Of a stretch of DNA of 64,000 nt, positions 51,856 through 60,137 are shown one piece after another. The number at the start of each line of letters is the position of its first letter. Within the stretch, counting starts at the first letter, position 1. Made by a program: the position numbers and the translations under genes. Below the pieces are notes generated by a model. The model made no database searches and had not been told where the DNA came from. It was given only the letters and a program-made list of their open reading frames with translations. The DNA comes from Reclinomonas americana ATCC 50394 (lineage: Eukaryota; Jakobida; Jakobea; Jakobida). The stretch is taken from the NCBI GenBank assembly GCA_048213135.1, contig PS015010.1:1054001-1118000 (forward strand), given 5' to 3'.

Positions 51856-52449
51856 ATGCGGACAAGGGATACCGGTAAAGAAAAGCTCGTAAAAGAGAAA
51901 GCCATTGAGTTATTGGTAAAGGACGGCTTCGATGGTTTCAGTATGAATAAACTGGCGAAAGCCTGCAGTATTTCCGTAGCCACCCTGTACATCTATTACC
52001 AGCATAAGGAAGACCTCATTCGCCAGCTGGCACTGGAGGAAGGGAAGAAGATGACCGATGCCACTCTGAAAGGTTTTACCGCGGATATGCCTTTCCGGGA
52101 GGGACTAAAAAAGCAATGGGAGAACCGCTCCAGGTTCTGGCTTAAAAATCCCATGTCGGGCAAATTCTTTGAACTGATACGCAGTTCGCCATACGGAGAT
52201 GAGGTAACCGCGGCCATTACAAAAGAATTTAGTGAAGTGATGAAACAATTCACACACACAGCCGTCCTCAACAAAGAATTGCGGCCACTGACGCTTGAAG
52301 TGTACTGGAGCATCGCATTCGGACCCTTGCTTACCCTGCTGCGTTTTCATTTTGAACAGCGCAGCATCGGCAACCGGCCCTTTCGTTTCAATGATAAAGT
52401 GATGTATGAAACACTCGACCTGGTGCTGAAAGCCCTTGAACCATCGTAA
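51856..52449 (+). CDS. TetR family transcriptional regulator
   Basis: A 197-aa one-component repressor. The N-terminal helix-turn-helix spans KEKAIELLVKDGFDGFSMNKLAKACSISVATLYIYYQHKEDLIRQLA, the classic TetR signature; the rest is an all-helical ligand domain. The ATG at 51856 was chosen over a TTG at 51838 that lies inside the -7 box. It is followed by a small protein and an MFS exporter, and a palindrome overlaps its promoter, so it probably represses its own efflux operon. The inducer is unknown. Confidence 0.9.
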   Translation: MRTRDTGKEKLVKEKAIELLVKDGFDGFSMNKLAKACSISVATLYIYYQHKEDLIRQLALEEGKKMTDATLKGFTADMPFREGLKKQWENRSRFWLKNPMSGKFFELIRSSPYGDEVTAAITKEFSEVMKQFTHTAVLNKELRPLTLEVYWSIAFGPLLTLLRFHFEQRSIGNRPFRFNDKVMYETLDLVLKALEPS

Positions 52450-52481
52450 CCCTGTTAACTATAGCCAAAATATCAACTGCC

Positions 52482-52697
52482 ATGAACAACATCTTAATCT
52501 TCAAAACCAACATCTGCTCGGAAGAGGAGCGTAGCAGGATAGCCGCCGCCCTCGATACCTGCGAAGGTATCCAGCGCTGGAACGTAGACCTTAAAGACAG
52601 CGACTATGTTCTCCGTATCGACACACCCACACTTTGCAGCGAACACATTATTGCCCTGGTAAGTTCCCATGGGTATGAGTGTTCTGAACTGGAATGA
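52482..52697 (+). CDS. Small HMA-like ferredoxin-fold protein
   Basis: A 71-aa cytoplasmic protein between TetR and the MFS gene. ILIFKTNICSEEERSRIAAALDTCEGIQRWNVDLKDSDYVLRIDT follows the beta-alpha-beta pattern of heavy-metal-associated (HMA) domains, including the phrase EGIQRWNVDL, but it lacks the CxxC metal pair; single Cys residues occur elsewhere. It may be a degenerate HMA domain with a regulatory role. Real gene by position, codon pattern and domain similarity. Confidence 0.7.
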   Translation: MNNILIFKTNICSEEERSRIAAALDTCEGIQRWNVDLKDSDYVLRIDTPTLCSEHIIALVSSHGYECSELE

Positions 52698-52829
52698 GTA
52701 ATGAGTACTGAGTAGTTAGTATTGAGTAGCAAGAGGGAAAATAAATGCTGCCTGCTTTATTCTTAATACTTGATACTTGCTACTTAATACCAGGCACTAT
52801 GCACTAACTACTAAATACTAAATAACTCC
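52698..52829. repeat. Inverted word repeats (AGTANTGAGTA family)
   Basis: AGTAATGAGTACTGAGTAGT and the related TTAGTATTGAGTAGCAAG at 52696-52732, and the inverted TTAATACTTGATACTTGCTACTTAATACC...ACTAACTACTAAATACTAAAT at 52763-52826. No gene here. Confidence 0.55.
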
Positions 52830-54080
52830 ATGGATAACAACCAACCCCAACCTTTTACGTCCTACCAAAAACTACTGGTAGTGATATTAACTTTATTGCA
52901 ATTCACTGTCATACTCGACTTTATGGTATTGTCGCCGCTGGGTGATATACTGATGAAAACCTTTTCCATCACGCCTAAACAATTCGGGCTGGTGGTGTCG
53001 GCCTATGCGTTCAGTGCCGGAGCTTCGGGTATACTGGCCGCGGGCTTCGCCGATAAATTCGACCGCAAAAAAATGCTTGTGTTCTTTTATGCCGGGTTTA
53101 TTGCCGGTACGTTTTGCTGCGCCATGGCCAACAGTTATGAAATGCTGCTCATTGCCCGTATCGTTACCGGTTTGTTCGGCGGTGTTATCGGTGCCATATC
53201 ACTGGCCATTGTGGCCGATATCTTTACCATCAACCAGCGGGGCAGGGTAATGGGCTTTATGCAGATGGGTTTTGCCGCCAGCCAGGTGCTGGGCATACCC
53301 ATTGGCCTGTACTTTGCCGACCTGTGGGGATGGCACAGTTCCTTCCTGCTAATAGTAGGACTGGCCGCTTTTATCCTCGTTGTGGTACTGATGAAAGTAA
53401 AGCCAGTAACGGGGCACCTGCAACTGCAAAACGACAAGAACCCGCTGCTGCACCTGTGGCATACCGTTAAGAAAAGGAATTACCGTGTCGGTTTCCTGGC
53501 TACGGCATTTTTGTCGGTGGGCGGGTTTATGATGATGCCTTTTGGCAGTGCCTTTTTGGTGAACAATATTCACATTCCGCAGGACCAGTTGAAACTCGTG
53601 TTTATGTGTACCGGCCTGGCATCGATCGCGATCATGCCGCTGGTAGGTAAACTCAGCGATAAGATCGATAAATACACGTTGTTCACCGGCGGATCCATTC
53701 TCGCCATTATTATGGTGATCGTGTACACGCACTTCGGACCTACCGCTTTGTGGATAGTGATCGTTACCAACATGATCCTTTTCATGGGTATTATGAGCCG
53801 TATCATACCCGCCCAGGCACTCACCACCGCCGTGCCCGATATGCAGGACAGGGGCGCCTTTATGAGCGTGAACAGTTCGCTGCAGCAGATGGCCGGGGGC
53901 ATTGCCGCGGTATGTGCCGGTATGATTGTTACGCAGGCCAGCAAAACAGCGCCGCTGGAACATTATGATACGCTTGGCTTTGTAGTGTCGGGCGTTATTG
54001 TGGTTTGCCTGTTCCTGGTATATCGTGTAAGTGTGCTGGTAAAGCACAAGTTCCAGAAACCACCCGCTGCCGTAAACTAA
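52830..54080 (+). CDS. MFS multidrug efflux transporter
   Basis: A 416-aa inner-membrane exporter with 12 predicted transmembrane segments. TM1 has QFTVILDFMVLSPLGDIL; the TM2-TM3 loop motif A reads AGFADKFDRKKMLVFF, and motif C-like G-rich stretches (GLFGGVIGAISLAIVADIF) mark the drug:H+ antiporter family. It ends with a basic cytoplasmic tail. Linked to a TetR gene and followed by a UUCG-loop terminator, so it is the output gene of a drug-responsive operon (inference). Confidence 0.9.
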   Translation: MDNNQPQPFTSYQKLLVVILTLLQFTVILDFMVLSPLGDILMKTFSITPKQFGLVVSAYAFSAGASGILAAGFADKFDRKKMLVFFYAGFIAGTFCCAMANSYEMLLIARIVTGLFGGVIGAISLAIVADIFTINQRGRVMGFMQMGFAASQVLGIPIGLYFADLWGWHSSFLLIVGLAAFILVVVLMKVKPVTGHLQLQNDKNPLLHLWHTVKKRNYRVGFLATAFLSVGGFMMMPFGSAFLVNNIHIPQDQLKLVFMCTGLASIAIMPLVGKLSDKIDKYTLFTGGSILAIIMVIVYTHFGPTALWIVIVTNMILFMGIMSRIIPAQALTTAVPDMQDRGAFMSVNSSLQQMAGGIAAVCAGMIVTQASKTAPLEHYDTLGFVVSGVIVVCLFLVYRVSVLVKHKFQKPPAAVN

Positions 54081-54139
54081 ATATCCGGTACGTTCGCTCG
54101 GAATGTACCGGTAAACAATTGACCATGACCTTATTTTGC

Positions 54140-54163
54140 AACAGGGCTTCGGCCCTGTTTTTT
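54140..54163 (+). terminator. Rho-independent terminator with UUCG loop
   Basis: AACAGGGC-TTCG-GCCCTGTT followed by a T-run, 60 nt after the MFS stop. Confidence 0.9.
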
Positions 54164-54188
54164 ATTATCACCCATAAAACCACTGTTT

Positions 54189-54704
54189 ATGAAAAAAGTA
54201 CTGCTTGCGCTGGCATTCCTTTGCTCTGCCGGCCTTGCTGCCCGGGCCCAAAAAACCGCTCCCGCCAAAGATTTTGAAACCCGCTTTACCGCTTTGTTTG
54301 ATTTCGTAGTAGCCGAAATGTCGGAGGCCGACGCGAAGAAGGCCGGTTTTGTTGGCACTGTACAGGCAGGTGTTTATCCCGTAAAGCAGGGATTACCCAA
54401 TGCCAAAGATGAACAACTGATGCTGGTGGCAGGTTCACAGCACTGGATCTACCGCTCTGAACTGGGCAGGTTTAAAGCAGGACAGGAGGCGGCAGGTAAG
54501 GCAGAGGAAGAAAGACTGTCGGCCATTATCCTTGCAAAAATCAAGGCCGCCGGCTGGGTGGAAGTGAAGAAACTGACTTCATCCGCATCATCAGCCTTTC
54601 GCACCGTATTACACTACCGCAACAGCGACGGAACACATAATGTACGCTTGAAAGTACAGCACAACTCCAAAAACGAGGATGTGCTGCAGTTGTATCTCGA
54701 ATAA
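54189..54704 (+). CDS. Secreted protein of unknown function
   Basis: A 171-aa exported protein with a signal peptide (VLLALAFLCSAGLAARAQ, cleavage near 21). The mature part is alternately helical and strand-forming, with KVQHNSKNEDVLQLYLE at the C-terminus; no family is recognised. It starts 26 nt after the MFS terminator, and the terminator-like T-rich segment may double as its leader. Single gene. Confidence 0.72.
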   Translation: MKKVLLALAFLCSAGLAARAQKTAPAKDFETRFTALFDFVVAEMSEADAKKAGFVGTVQAGVYPVKQGLPNAKDEQLMLVAGSQHWIYRSELGRFKAGQEAAGKAEEERLSAIILAKIKAAGWVEVKKLTSSASSAFRTVLHYRNSDGTHNVRLKVQHNSKNEDVLQLYLE

Positions 54705-54753
54705 TGCTGGTTTTTATTAATACACATGGTTGTATTATGCCTGAGAGTAAAAC

Positions 54754-54799
54754 GCCTGGTATGTTGATGCCGGGCATTTTTATGCCGCAGGCATAAAAA
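54754..54799. terminator. Double terminator: hairpin plus bidirectional A/T-flanked hairpin
   Basis: GCCTGGTAT-GTTG-ATGCCGGGC (54754-54775) with T-run, overlapped by TTTTTATGCC-GCA-GGCATAAAAA (54777-54799), a perfect 10-bp stem working in both directions. Confidence 0.75.
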
Positions 54800-54979
54800 G
54801 TAGCAAGTATTGAGTAATTAGTAGTGAGAAGATGCCCACCGTTTTTTGATGAGTTTTTTTGATGCTGAGTACTTATTCGCTTTTGTAAAGTATATCCTGT
54901 AACAGTTATCAGTCAGAAAGAGGAGCTTATCTTTTTTTGACAACCCTTCTTGCTACTCACTACCTGATACCTGCTACTC
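54797..54979. repeat. Inverted word repeats (AGTANTGAGTA family)
   Basis: AAAGTAGCAAGTATTGAGTAATTAGTAGTGAG (54797-54830) and inverted TTGCTACTCACTACCTGATACCTGCTACTCTCACTC (54949-54985). Same architecture as 52698-52829; no gene seen. Confidence 0.5.
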
Positions 54980-55876
54980 TCACTCATCAAACATGGATCG
55001 CTGCGCAGACTGCTTCGCCGGTACGGTCAGCGACAGCTTAAACGCTTTGTTTAATTGTTCGATGAAATGCGTGGCAAGGAGCGGGGATTCCATTTCCACG
55101 TTCTGGTGAACGAAGAAGTATAACTTTTGCAGACCTTCTTTTCTCCATTTTTTGATACGGACGAGCCACTCATCAAGCCGGTCTTTGTCGGACGGGTGGT
55201 TGGCGCCTACCCAGCGAACAAAGGCTTCCGGCCCGGTGAGGCGCATGTGCAGCATATCCCGCCGCCCGGCGGTATCTACAATAATATTGGCCATGCCGCT
55301 TTTCTCCAACAGCTCCGTATACTCCTGCGCTATTTTTTTATCGGAGAACCACTCTTCGTTGCGTACTTCTACGGCCAGGGGAATACCTTTTGGGAAGCTG
55401 GTGATCATCTTTTTCAGCCGGTCGAAGTCTTTGGGTTTGAAATTGTCGTGCAGTTGTAAAAAGGGCATACCCAGCCTGTCGCCGAAGTTGCTGATGGCGT
55501 TGCAAAACTCGTCTACCGGCTCCTGCACATCTATGAGACGTTTGTAATGACTGATGGTGTTGGTGAGTTTTGGAAAGAACTTAAACCCTTCGGGAGTTTT
55601 GTCTTTCCAGGTTTGGACCTGCTTCCAGTCGGGCATATTATAAAAAGTGGCATTGAGTTCGATGCTGTTGAACTGGGTGGCATAGTAACGCAGTTCGTCT
55701 TTGGTACCGCGGGGGTAGAAGCCTTTGAGATCGGTACGGTTCCACTTGGCGCAGCCGATGTATACTTCAAAGGGGGTGTCGTTTTGATGCGCCTTCAGCA
55801 GACGGGTGGTATCAGGAGCGTCTGTAGGCAGGGTGAAATCTACCCGGGCAGGGTTGGCTACTTTTCCGAATTCCAT
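54980..55876 (-). CDS. DUF72 family TIM-barrel-like protein
   Basis: A 298-aa protein of the DUF72 (YecE) family. YIGCAKWNRTDLKGFYP matches the family N-terminus (GxxxW), FNSIELNATFYNMP the second conserved block, and FLQLHDNFKP, LAVEVRNEEWF and MHMRLTGP-like MLHMRLTGPEAFVRWVG the others. Function unknown; the fold resembles phosphatase or isomerase barrels. No signal peptide. It sits alone between repeat-filled gaps. Confidence 0.88.
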   Translation of the reverse strand: MEFGKVANPARVDFTLPTDAPDTTRLLKAHQNDTPFEVYIGCAKWNRTDLKGFYPRGTKDELRYYATQFNSIELNATFYNMPDWKQVQTWKDKTPEGFKFFPKLTNTISHYKRLIDVQEPVDEFCNAISNFGDRLGMPFLQLHDNFKPKDFDRLKKMITSFPKGIPLAVEVRNEEWFSDKKIAQEYTELLEKSGMANIIVDTAGRRDMLHMRLTGPEAFVRWVGANHPSDKDRLDEWLVRIKKWRKEGLQKLYFFVHQNVEMESPLLATHFIEQLNKAFKLSLTVPAKQSAQRSMFDE

Positions 55877-55927
55877 AATGGGGCGTTTAGTTTACAAAGT
55901 AAGAGAATTAAGAATTACGAATTTCAA

Positions 55928-56155
55928 ATTACGAATTACGGATGTGGTAGGGCTGGGGTATTTGTTTTGAGTGCAATTTTTCACGGAGATACACGGAGGT
56001 TTTTTACAGAGGGGCGCAGAGGGTTTTCACGGAGGGCACGGAGAGGGGTCTTGTAATAGGATTACGAATTACGGATGTGGTGGGGCTGGGGTATTTGTTT
56101 TGAGTGCAATTTTTCACGGAGATACACGGAGGTTTTTCACAGAGGGACGCAGAGG
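55928..56155 (+). repeat. Tandem duplication of a ~95-bp block
   Basis: 55928-56022 recurs at 56061-56155 with a 133-bp offset and few differences: both read ATTACGAATTACGGATGTGG, GGCTGGGGTATTTGTTTTGA, GTGCAATTTTTCACGGAGAT and ACACGGAGG. The spacer between copies has further CACGGAGG words. Confidence 0.7.
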
Positions 56156-56219
56156 CGGGATCGGAAGGAAAGGGAATTCTTTAAGCGGGAAGGTTAATAC
56201 CAGGGGTGCAGGGTCGGCA

Positions 56220-56471
56220 ACTGTTTGTGCAGGAAGGATAACTATACTTGCAGGTGCGGGAACTATACATGTAGGGCCTTCAACTATACTTTCAGTTACA
56301 AGAACTATTAGTGCAGGAAGAAATACTGACGGCGCAAGAATAATAACTATACTGGCAGGTGCGGCCACTATATGTGCAGGCTTGCCAACTATACTTGCAG
56401 GAACGGGAACTATTATGGCAGGAAAGAAAACTATGGGTGAAGGTAGAATAACTATAATGGCAGGAGGTGGA
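56220..56471 (+). repeat. Minisatellite: 12 units of exactly 21 bp
   Basis: Twelve contiguous 21-bp units, all beginning ACT, with consensus ACTATACTTGCAGGTGCGGG + A; no indels across 252 bp. In frame it would encode TIxAGxx heptads, and the opposite strand is also largely open. Units differ at the less conserved positions, so the array is old rather than freshly expanded. Confidence 0.85.
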
Positions 56472-56639
56472 AATGAAAAGGTGCTTGGGGGTGTGGTTAG
56501 CTTGGAAACAGTCTGGTAGAATTGTCCGGCACAAGTGACCCGCAGGAGCGGAACACTTGAACTAGGAGGAATGTATTTATGTCAAAAATTGCTTTTTTAT
56601 TATCTTCGTCTGAAATATTTAGTCGAAAGAACTGCTTTC

Positions 56640-57386
56640 ATGTCTAATTACTACCCAAATATTAAAGTACTTGCTATAAGTGGATACGAAGTGTATTTTA
56701 CGAGGTTCGCTGATTCAATAATCAATGATCACTTCACTAATGCTGTGACGGAATTAACAGATATTCTGAATAACTTTACTATAAATGAAAGACAAATTAT
56801 TCAAGGCGGCGGCGGTTTAAGTAGTATAACGCAAGAACTGGCAGGTTTACTAGTAACGAAAGGGTGGAAGAAGGCTAAAATAGAAAGCCAGCATAATGTG
56901 GGAGGAAGGGTACTTACTTCTGAAAGCCATGAAGTAGATCATTATAAATCCTTTCCTCAAGGAAACATTGGGCTTGAGATAGAATGGAACAATAAAGACC
57001 CTTTTTATGATAGGGATTTAGAGAACTTTAGAAAATTACATCAAATAGGAGAGTTAAGTATTGGTATAATCATTACTCGTGGTGCAAGTTTGCAACAAGA
57101 ATTGTACAATGTTATTCGTAGGTTTTTAGAAAGTATCTTCCCTTTTACATTGGCTCAATTAAATGCTAATATATCACTTTCAGACACAGCAAAGAAGACA
57201 ATTACAGGTTATCTTTCTTTTTCTAAAGATGCTGCTTTAGACAAAATTGCGGCCGCAATTTACAACTCGAAGTATGGCGCAGCTACAACCCATATGAACA
57301 AATTACTATTGAGGCTAGATAGAGGGGTAGGTAATCCGTGTCCATTTATTCTTATTGGTATTGGAAAAGAAAGGCTAACTCCTTGA
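56640..57386 (+). CDS. Type II restriction endonuclease, BglII/BstYI-like
   Basis: A 248-aa endonuclease from the ATG at 56640; the open frame extends 35 codons upstream without a start of better context. The core matches BglII/BstYI-type PD-(D/E)XK enzymes: HEVDHYKSFPQGNIGLEIEWNNKDPFYDRDL places Asp100, Glu113 and Glu115 as metal-binding candidates. A palindromic GATC-containing target is likely for relatives but cannot be read here. The stop overlaps the vsr start (TGATG). Convergent with the methyltransferase-endonuclease pair. Confidence 0.85.
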   Translation: MSNYYPNIKVLAISGYEVYFTRFADSIINDHFTNAVTELTDILNNFTINERQIIQGGGGLSSITQELAGLLVTKGWKKAKIESQHNVGGRVLTSESHEVDHYKSFPQGNIGLEIEWNNKDPFYDRDLENFRKLHQIGELSIGIIITRGASLQQELYNVIRRFLESIFPFTLAQLNANISLSDTAKKTITGYLSFSKDAALDKIAAAIYNSKYGAATTHMNKLLLRLDRGVGNPCPFILIGIGKERLTP

Positions 57387-57829
57387 TGGAAGAACGCAAA
57401 TATAAGAGAGATAAACGTTCACCTGTCCCAGTTTCGGAGATAACGTCTCGAATGATGAGTGGAATTAAGTCTAAGAATACAAAAGCGGAAATTAAGTTAA
57501 GAAAAGCATTGTGGTCTATTGGACTTCGTTATCAGTTACATAATAGAAAATTACCTGCACTCCCGATATCGTGTTAAAGAAATATAAACTTGCAATTTTT
57601 GTGGATGGCGAATTTTGGCATGGAAAGGAATGGGAGGCTAGAAAACATAAGATTAAAAATAGTACCGAATTTTGGATCAGTAAAATTGAAAAAAAATATC
57701 AAAAGAGACAAAGACGTTAATTTGAAACTTTCAGTTATGGGATATCCTGTGATGCGTTTCTGGAGCTTTGAAGTTGAAAAACAACTAGGAATTTGTATCC
57801 GTGCCATTATTTATTGTTACAGACAATAA
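57386..57829 (+). pseudogene. vsr: Very-short-patch-repair endonuclease, broken by two frameshifts
   Basis: Vsr nicks DNA 5' of the T in T:G mismatches produced when 5-methylcytosine deaminates. The first frame (57386 on) shows KRSPVPVSEITSRMMSGIKS, the Vsr N-terminus. Near 57557 the frame shifts: the catalytic FVDGEFWHG block is read in another frame, which ends at 57720, and a third frame carries MGYPVMRFWSFEVEK to 57829. The second shift falls in an A8 run (57689-57696) and restores the original frame. Two opposite one-base shifts suggest either a dead gene or two sequencing errors. Confidence 0.8.
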
Positions 57830-57855
57830 TGAATACGATTAAGCATTAAATTCTT

Positions 57856-58467
57856 CTAGGGTTCTATTCCTATCAGAATTAATGGGACTGAAGGCACACC
57901 TCGGCCTTGTCGTGCAAGATCATACAAAGCTCCTTCATAATATCCTGGTCCAGATGACATTTGAGCTTGCATTGATTTCATAGGCAAAATTTCAATTCCC
58001 AAATCAATTGTATTTCCTACATAGAAAGCCAAATGTTTTACGAATAAATCGTATGCGATAAAACTATACTTTCCAAACTGAACTTCAACAGCGATTCTAT
58101 TTTTTACAAAATCTGTTTGGTTATAGGATTTTATGGGCTGCTTTTTTGCTGCTTGAATTTCTTGTTTTTGTTCAGTCGCTGAAAGATTAAGAGTTCTAGT
58201 TATTAATTCATAGTCATCGGTAACCCAATAGTCTGTTCTGCTATATTTCCATTTTAACTTCTCAAAATCGAGCTTAAGGCGCTTGTTCAATGCTATCGGA
58301 TCAAATAGCGCCTTACCTTTCATGGTTTTTTCCTTGCTGATTTTTGTTCGATATTTAGCAGCTTGAATCTTTGATATTACTTCATCAATTTCTTTCCAAA
58401 CTCCTTTATGATGATATTGTAGCCACTCGTAACCATTAAGATGGGAGTAATATTTTGCTATCTTCAT
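57856..58467 (-). CDS. Type II restriction endonuclease, BglII family
   Basis: A 203-aa endonuclease of the BglII family. VWKEIDEVISKIQ and ALFDPIALNK match conserved N-terminal blocks, and the active-site segment TDFVKNRIAVEVQFGKYSF supplies Asp119, Glu128 and Gln130 (DX~8EVQ), the BglII-type variant of PD-(D/E)XK. It overlaps the upstream methyltransferase gene by 32 bp, the usual R-after-M order that allows protective methylation first. AT-rich codon use. Target sequence is not deducible; relatives cut GATC-centred hexanucleotides. Confidence 0.86.
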   Translation of the reverse strand: MKIAKYYSHLNGYEWLQYHHKGVWKEIDEVISKIQAAKYRTKISKEKTMKGKALFDPIALNKRLKLDFEKLKWKYSRTDYWVTDDYELITRTLNLSATEQKQEIQAAKKQPIKSYNQTDFVKNRIAVEVQFGKYSFIAYDLFVKHLAFYVGNTIDLGIEILPMKSMQAQMSSGPGYYEGALYDLARQGRGVPSVPLILIGIEP

Positions 58468-60028
58468 TATGAAATATTTGTTCGTTTAAACTTGATAATA
58501 AAAAACAGCCCACGATAATTTTGGGCACTTCTTTAATAATGCTCTTATTTAAAATAGGTAAAAAGTCCGGGATTCGATAAGTCGCTAAATTTTGTATCTC
58601 TGCTTTTTCTAGCATCCAAAGTATGTTTTCTCCTATATAGTCAATGAATTCAATTGCTTTATAACTTTTGTCAGAAGATGCCCAAATTTTTTGCAAATAT
58701 TGTGAATCTATATTTTTATGTTTTTCTACAATTTTGGCAATTCGATAATTTAATATGGTTTTAATTTTACTGTCTAGAAACTCATTCAAATTGTCTAGCA
58801 ACTCGCGATCTAAAATCACTTGTTTTATAGTTTTTGAATTCCCGTAATAAAATTTAAATGACCATTCTATACTAAATGGTTCCACTTTATTCGATAATTC
58901 AAAGCGTATGCCACTGCCAAATCTTAGATTGGGTATCGCAAACTGAAATTTTCTGGAATTTGGATATTTTCGTATAGGTAAGCCTAGTTTAGATGTAGGG
59001 GCCTCGGTTCTAGGTTTAAAATGTATATAATTTAATTCACTAGGACTTTTTAGTTTTTTTAATTTAGTGCCTAGCATACTCTGAAAAATATAATATGTTA
59101 AGATTGGTGGCACGGCATTGCCAATCATCTTAAATTTTGCATTTAAAGTTTTTCCATAAAACTGATATGTAATAGGGAATCCCTGTATAACTCCTCTTTC
59201 TCTTATATTAAGTCTTCTAAATCCGGTATTTGATTTGAGAATAATGCTTTCTCTTGAAACTCTGGTACAAGTTGCTGTAATAGTCCTACTTGGCTTAGAT
59301 AAATTTTCAGGGAATGACATTTTGTTGTAAACTGGATGGAATGTTTTGGCATCTCTATTTATTCGTTCTTCTTCCTTGGTTAAATCGACTTCATTCTCTA
59401 GCTCTGTTATTTCTTCTCGTTTAATTTTATAACCATAATTTGGGTCGGTTATTGTTTCTTGCCCCAATGCTCCTAAAACTTCACCAAGCGATTTTTTTCT
59501 GATTTCTGTCTTATATGTTTCAAATAGCTTTACAGGGAAATTACCAGCAATCATTCTTTTACGGCTCTGAGGAACACCATAATCTGACGCATCCACAATT
59601 GTAATTACTTTGATTAGGTGACTGAATTTTTTTAAAGAGCCGTTTAGTTCTTGTTTGAGAATATTTGCTACCCTAGGCACATTTTCCATTGCCCAGTATT
59701 TGGGCTTTAAGAAGTCTATTATTTCGAGGAATTTGTAAATATCGATTAATCCATCGGCTAAATCACCATTTCCTCCTCTATTTGCAAATGAGAATTGAGT
59801 ACAAGGAGGACTACCTACAACAAAATCAATTTTGGTTTTAAATTTTAAATCTGTTTTTACATTTATTCTTCGTATATCAACCTCTTTATGATCAGTACCA
59901 AAGTTAATATTGTGAGTATCATTTGCTTCTCTCCACCATTCATATGAAGCAATATTCTGTATCCCAGATAACTTCATTCCTAATGTCCAACCACCAATTC
60001 CACTATAAAAATCTATTGCTGACTTCAT
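58436..60028 (-). CDS. DNA (cytosine-5-)-methyltransferase
   Basis: A 530-aa C5 methyltransferase. Motif I IDFYSGIGGWTLG, motif IV VGSPPCTQFS with catalytic Cys76, motif VI MENVPR (115-120), motif VIII ASDYGVPQSRKRM, motif IX SRTITATC and motif X FKMIGNAVPP are present in order within about 1-330. The last 200 residues (from PSELNYIHFKPRTEAP) are an extra C-terminal domain not required for catalysis. It heads the M-R operon on the minus strand and, with vsr, indicates cytosine methylation of the host genome. Confidence 0.94.
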   Translation of the reverse strand: MKSAIDFYSGIGGWTLGMKLSGIQNIASYEWWREANDTHNINFGTDHKEVDIRRINVKTDLKFKTKIDFVVGSPPCTQFSFANRGGNGDLADGLIDIYKFLEIIDFLKPKYWAMENVPRVANILKQELNGSLKKFSHLIKVITIVDASDYGVPQSRKRMIAGNFPVKLFETYKTEIRKKSLGEVLGALGQETITDPNYGYKIKREEITELENEVDLTKEEERINRDAKTFHPVYNKMSFPENLSKPSRTITATCTRVSRESIILKSNTGFRRLNIRERGVIQGFPITYQFYGKTLNAKFKMIGNAVPPILTYYIFQSMLGTKLKKLKSPSELNYIHFKPRTEAPTSKLGLPIRKYPNSRKFQFAIPNLRFGSGIRFELSNKVEPFSIEWSFKFYYGNSKTIKQVILDRELLDNLNEFLDSKIKTILNYRIAKIVEKHKNIDSQYLQKIWASSDKSYKAIEFIDYIGENILWMLEKAEIQNLATYRIPDFLPILNKSIIKEVPKIIVGCFLLSSLNEQIFHNEDSKILLPS

Positions 60029-60137
60029 TTTATTTTCGAGAGTGTAAAATAATTGCTTTGAATCCTAATTATGATTGGATGAAGTTATTGATAGTATATT
60101 TAAATGCTAAATTTTTTATCGACTTTTCTGTTGTATT

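Larger units (their letters stand above)
55877..56639. other. 763-bp repeat-rich noncoding region
   Basis: Contains AATTACGAATT words (55905-55941 and 56061-56073), a duplicated block of about 95 bp with CACGGAGATACACGGAGG words, and a 12 x 21-bp minisatellite. The long plus-strand open frame at 55971-56519 arises because the repeat period is a multiple of 3; it has no signal peptide or family and is not called as a gene. Confidence 0.7.

Noticed and set aside
55971-56519. 182-aa open frame over the duplicated block and the 21-bp minisatellite
   Set aside because: It starts inside a noncoding repeat, lacks a signal peptide or family, and stays open only because the repeat unit is 21 bp; the opposite strand is open too.
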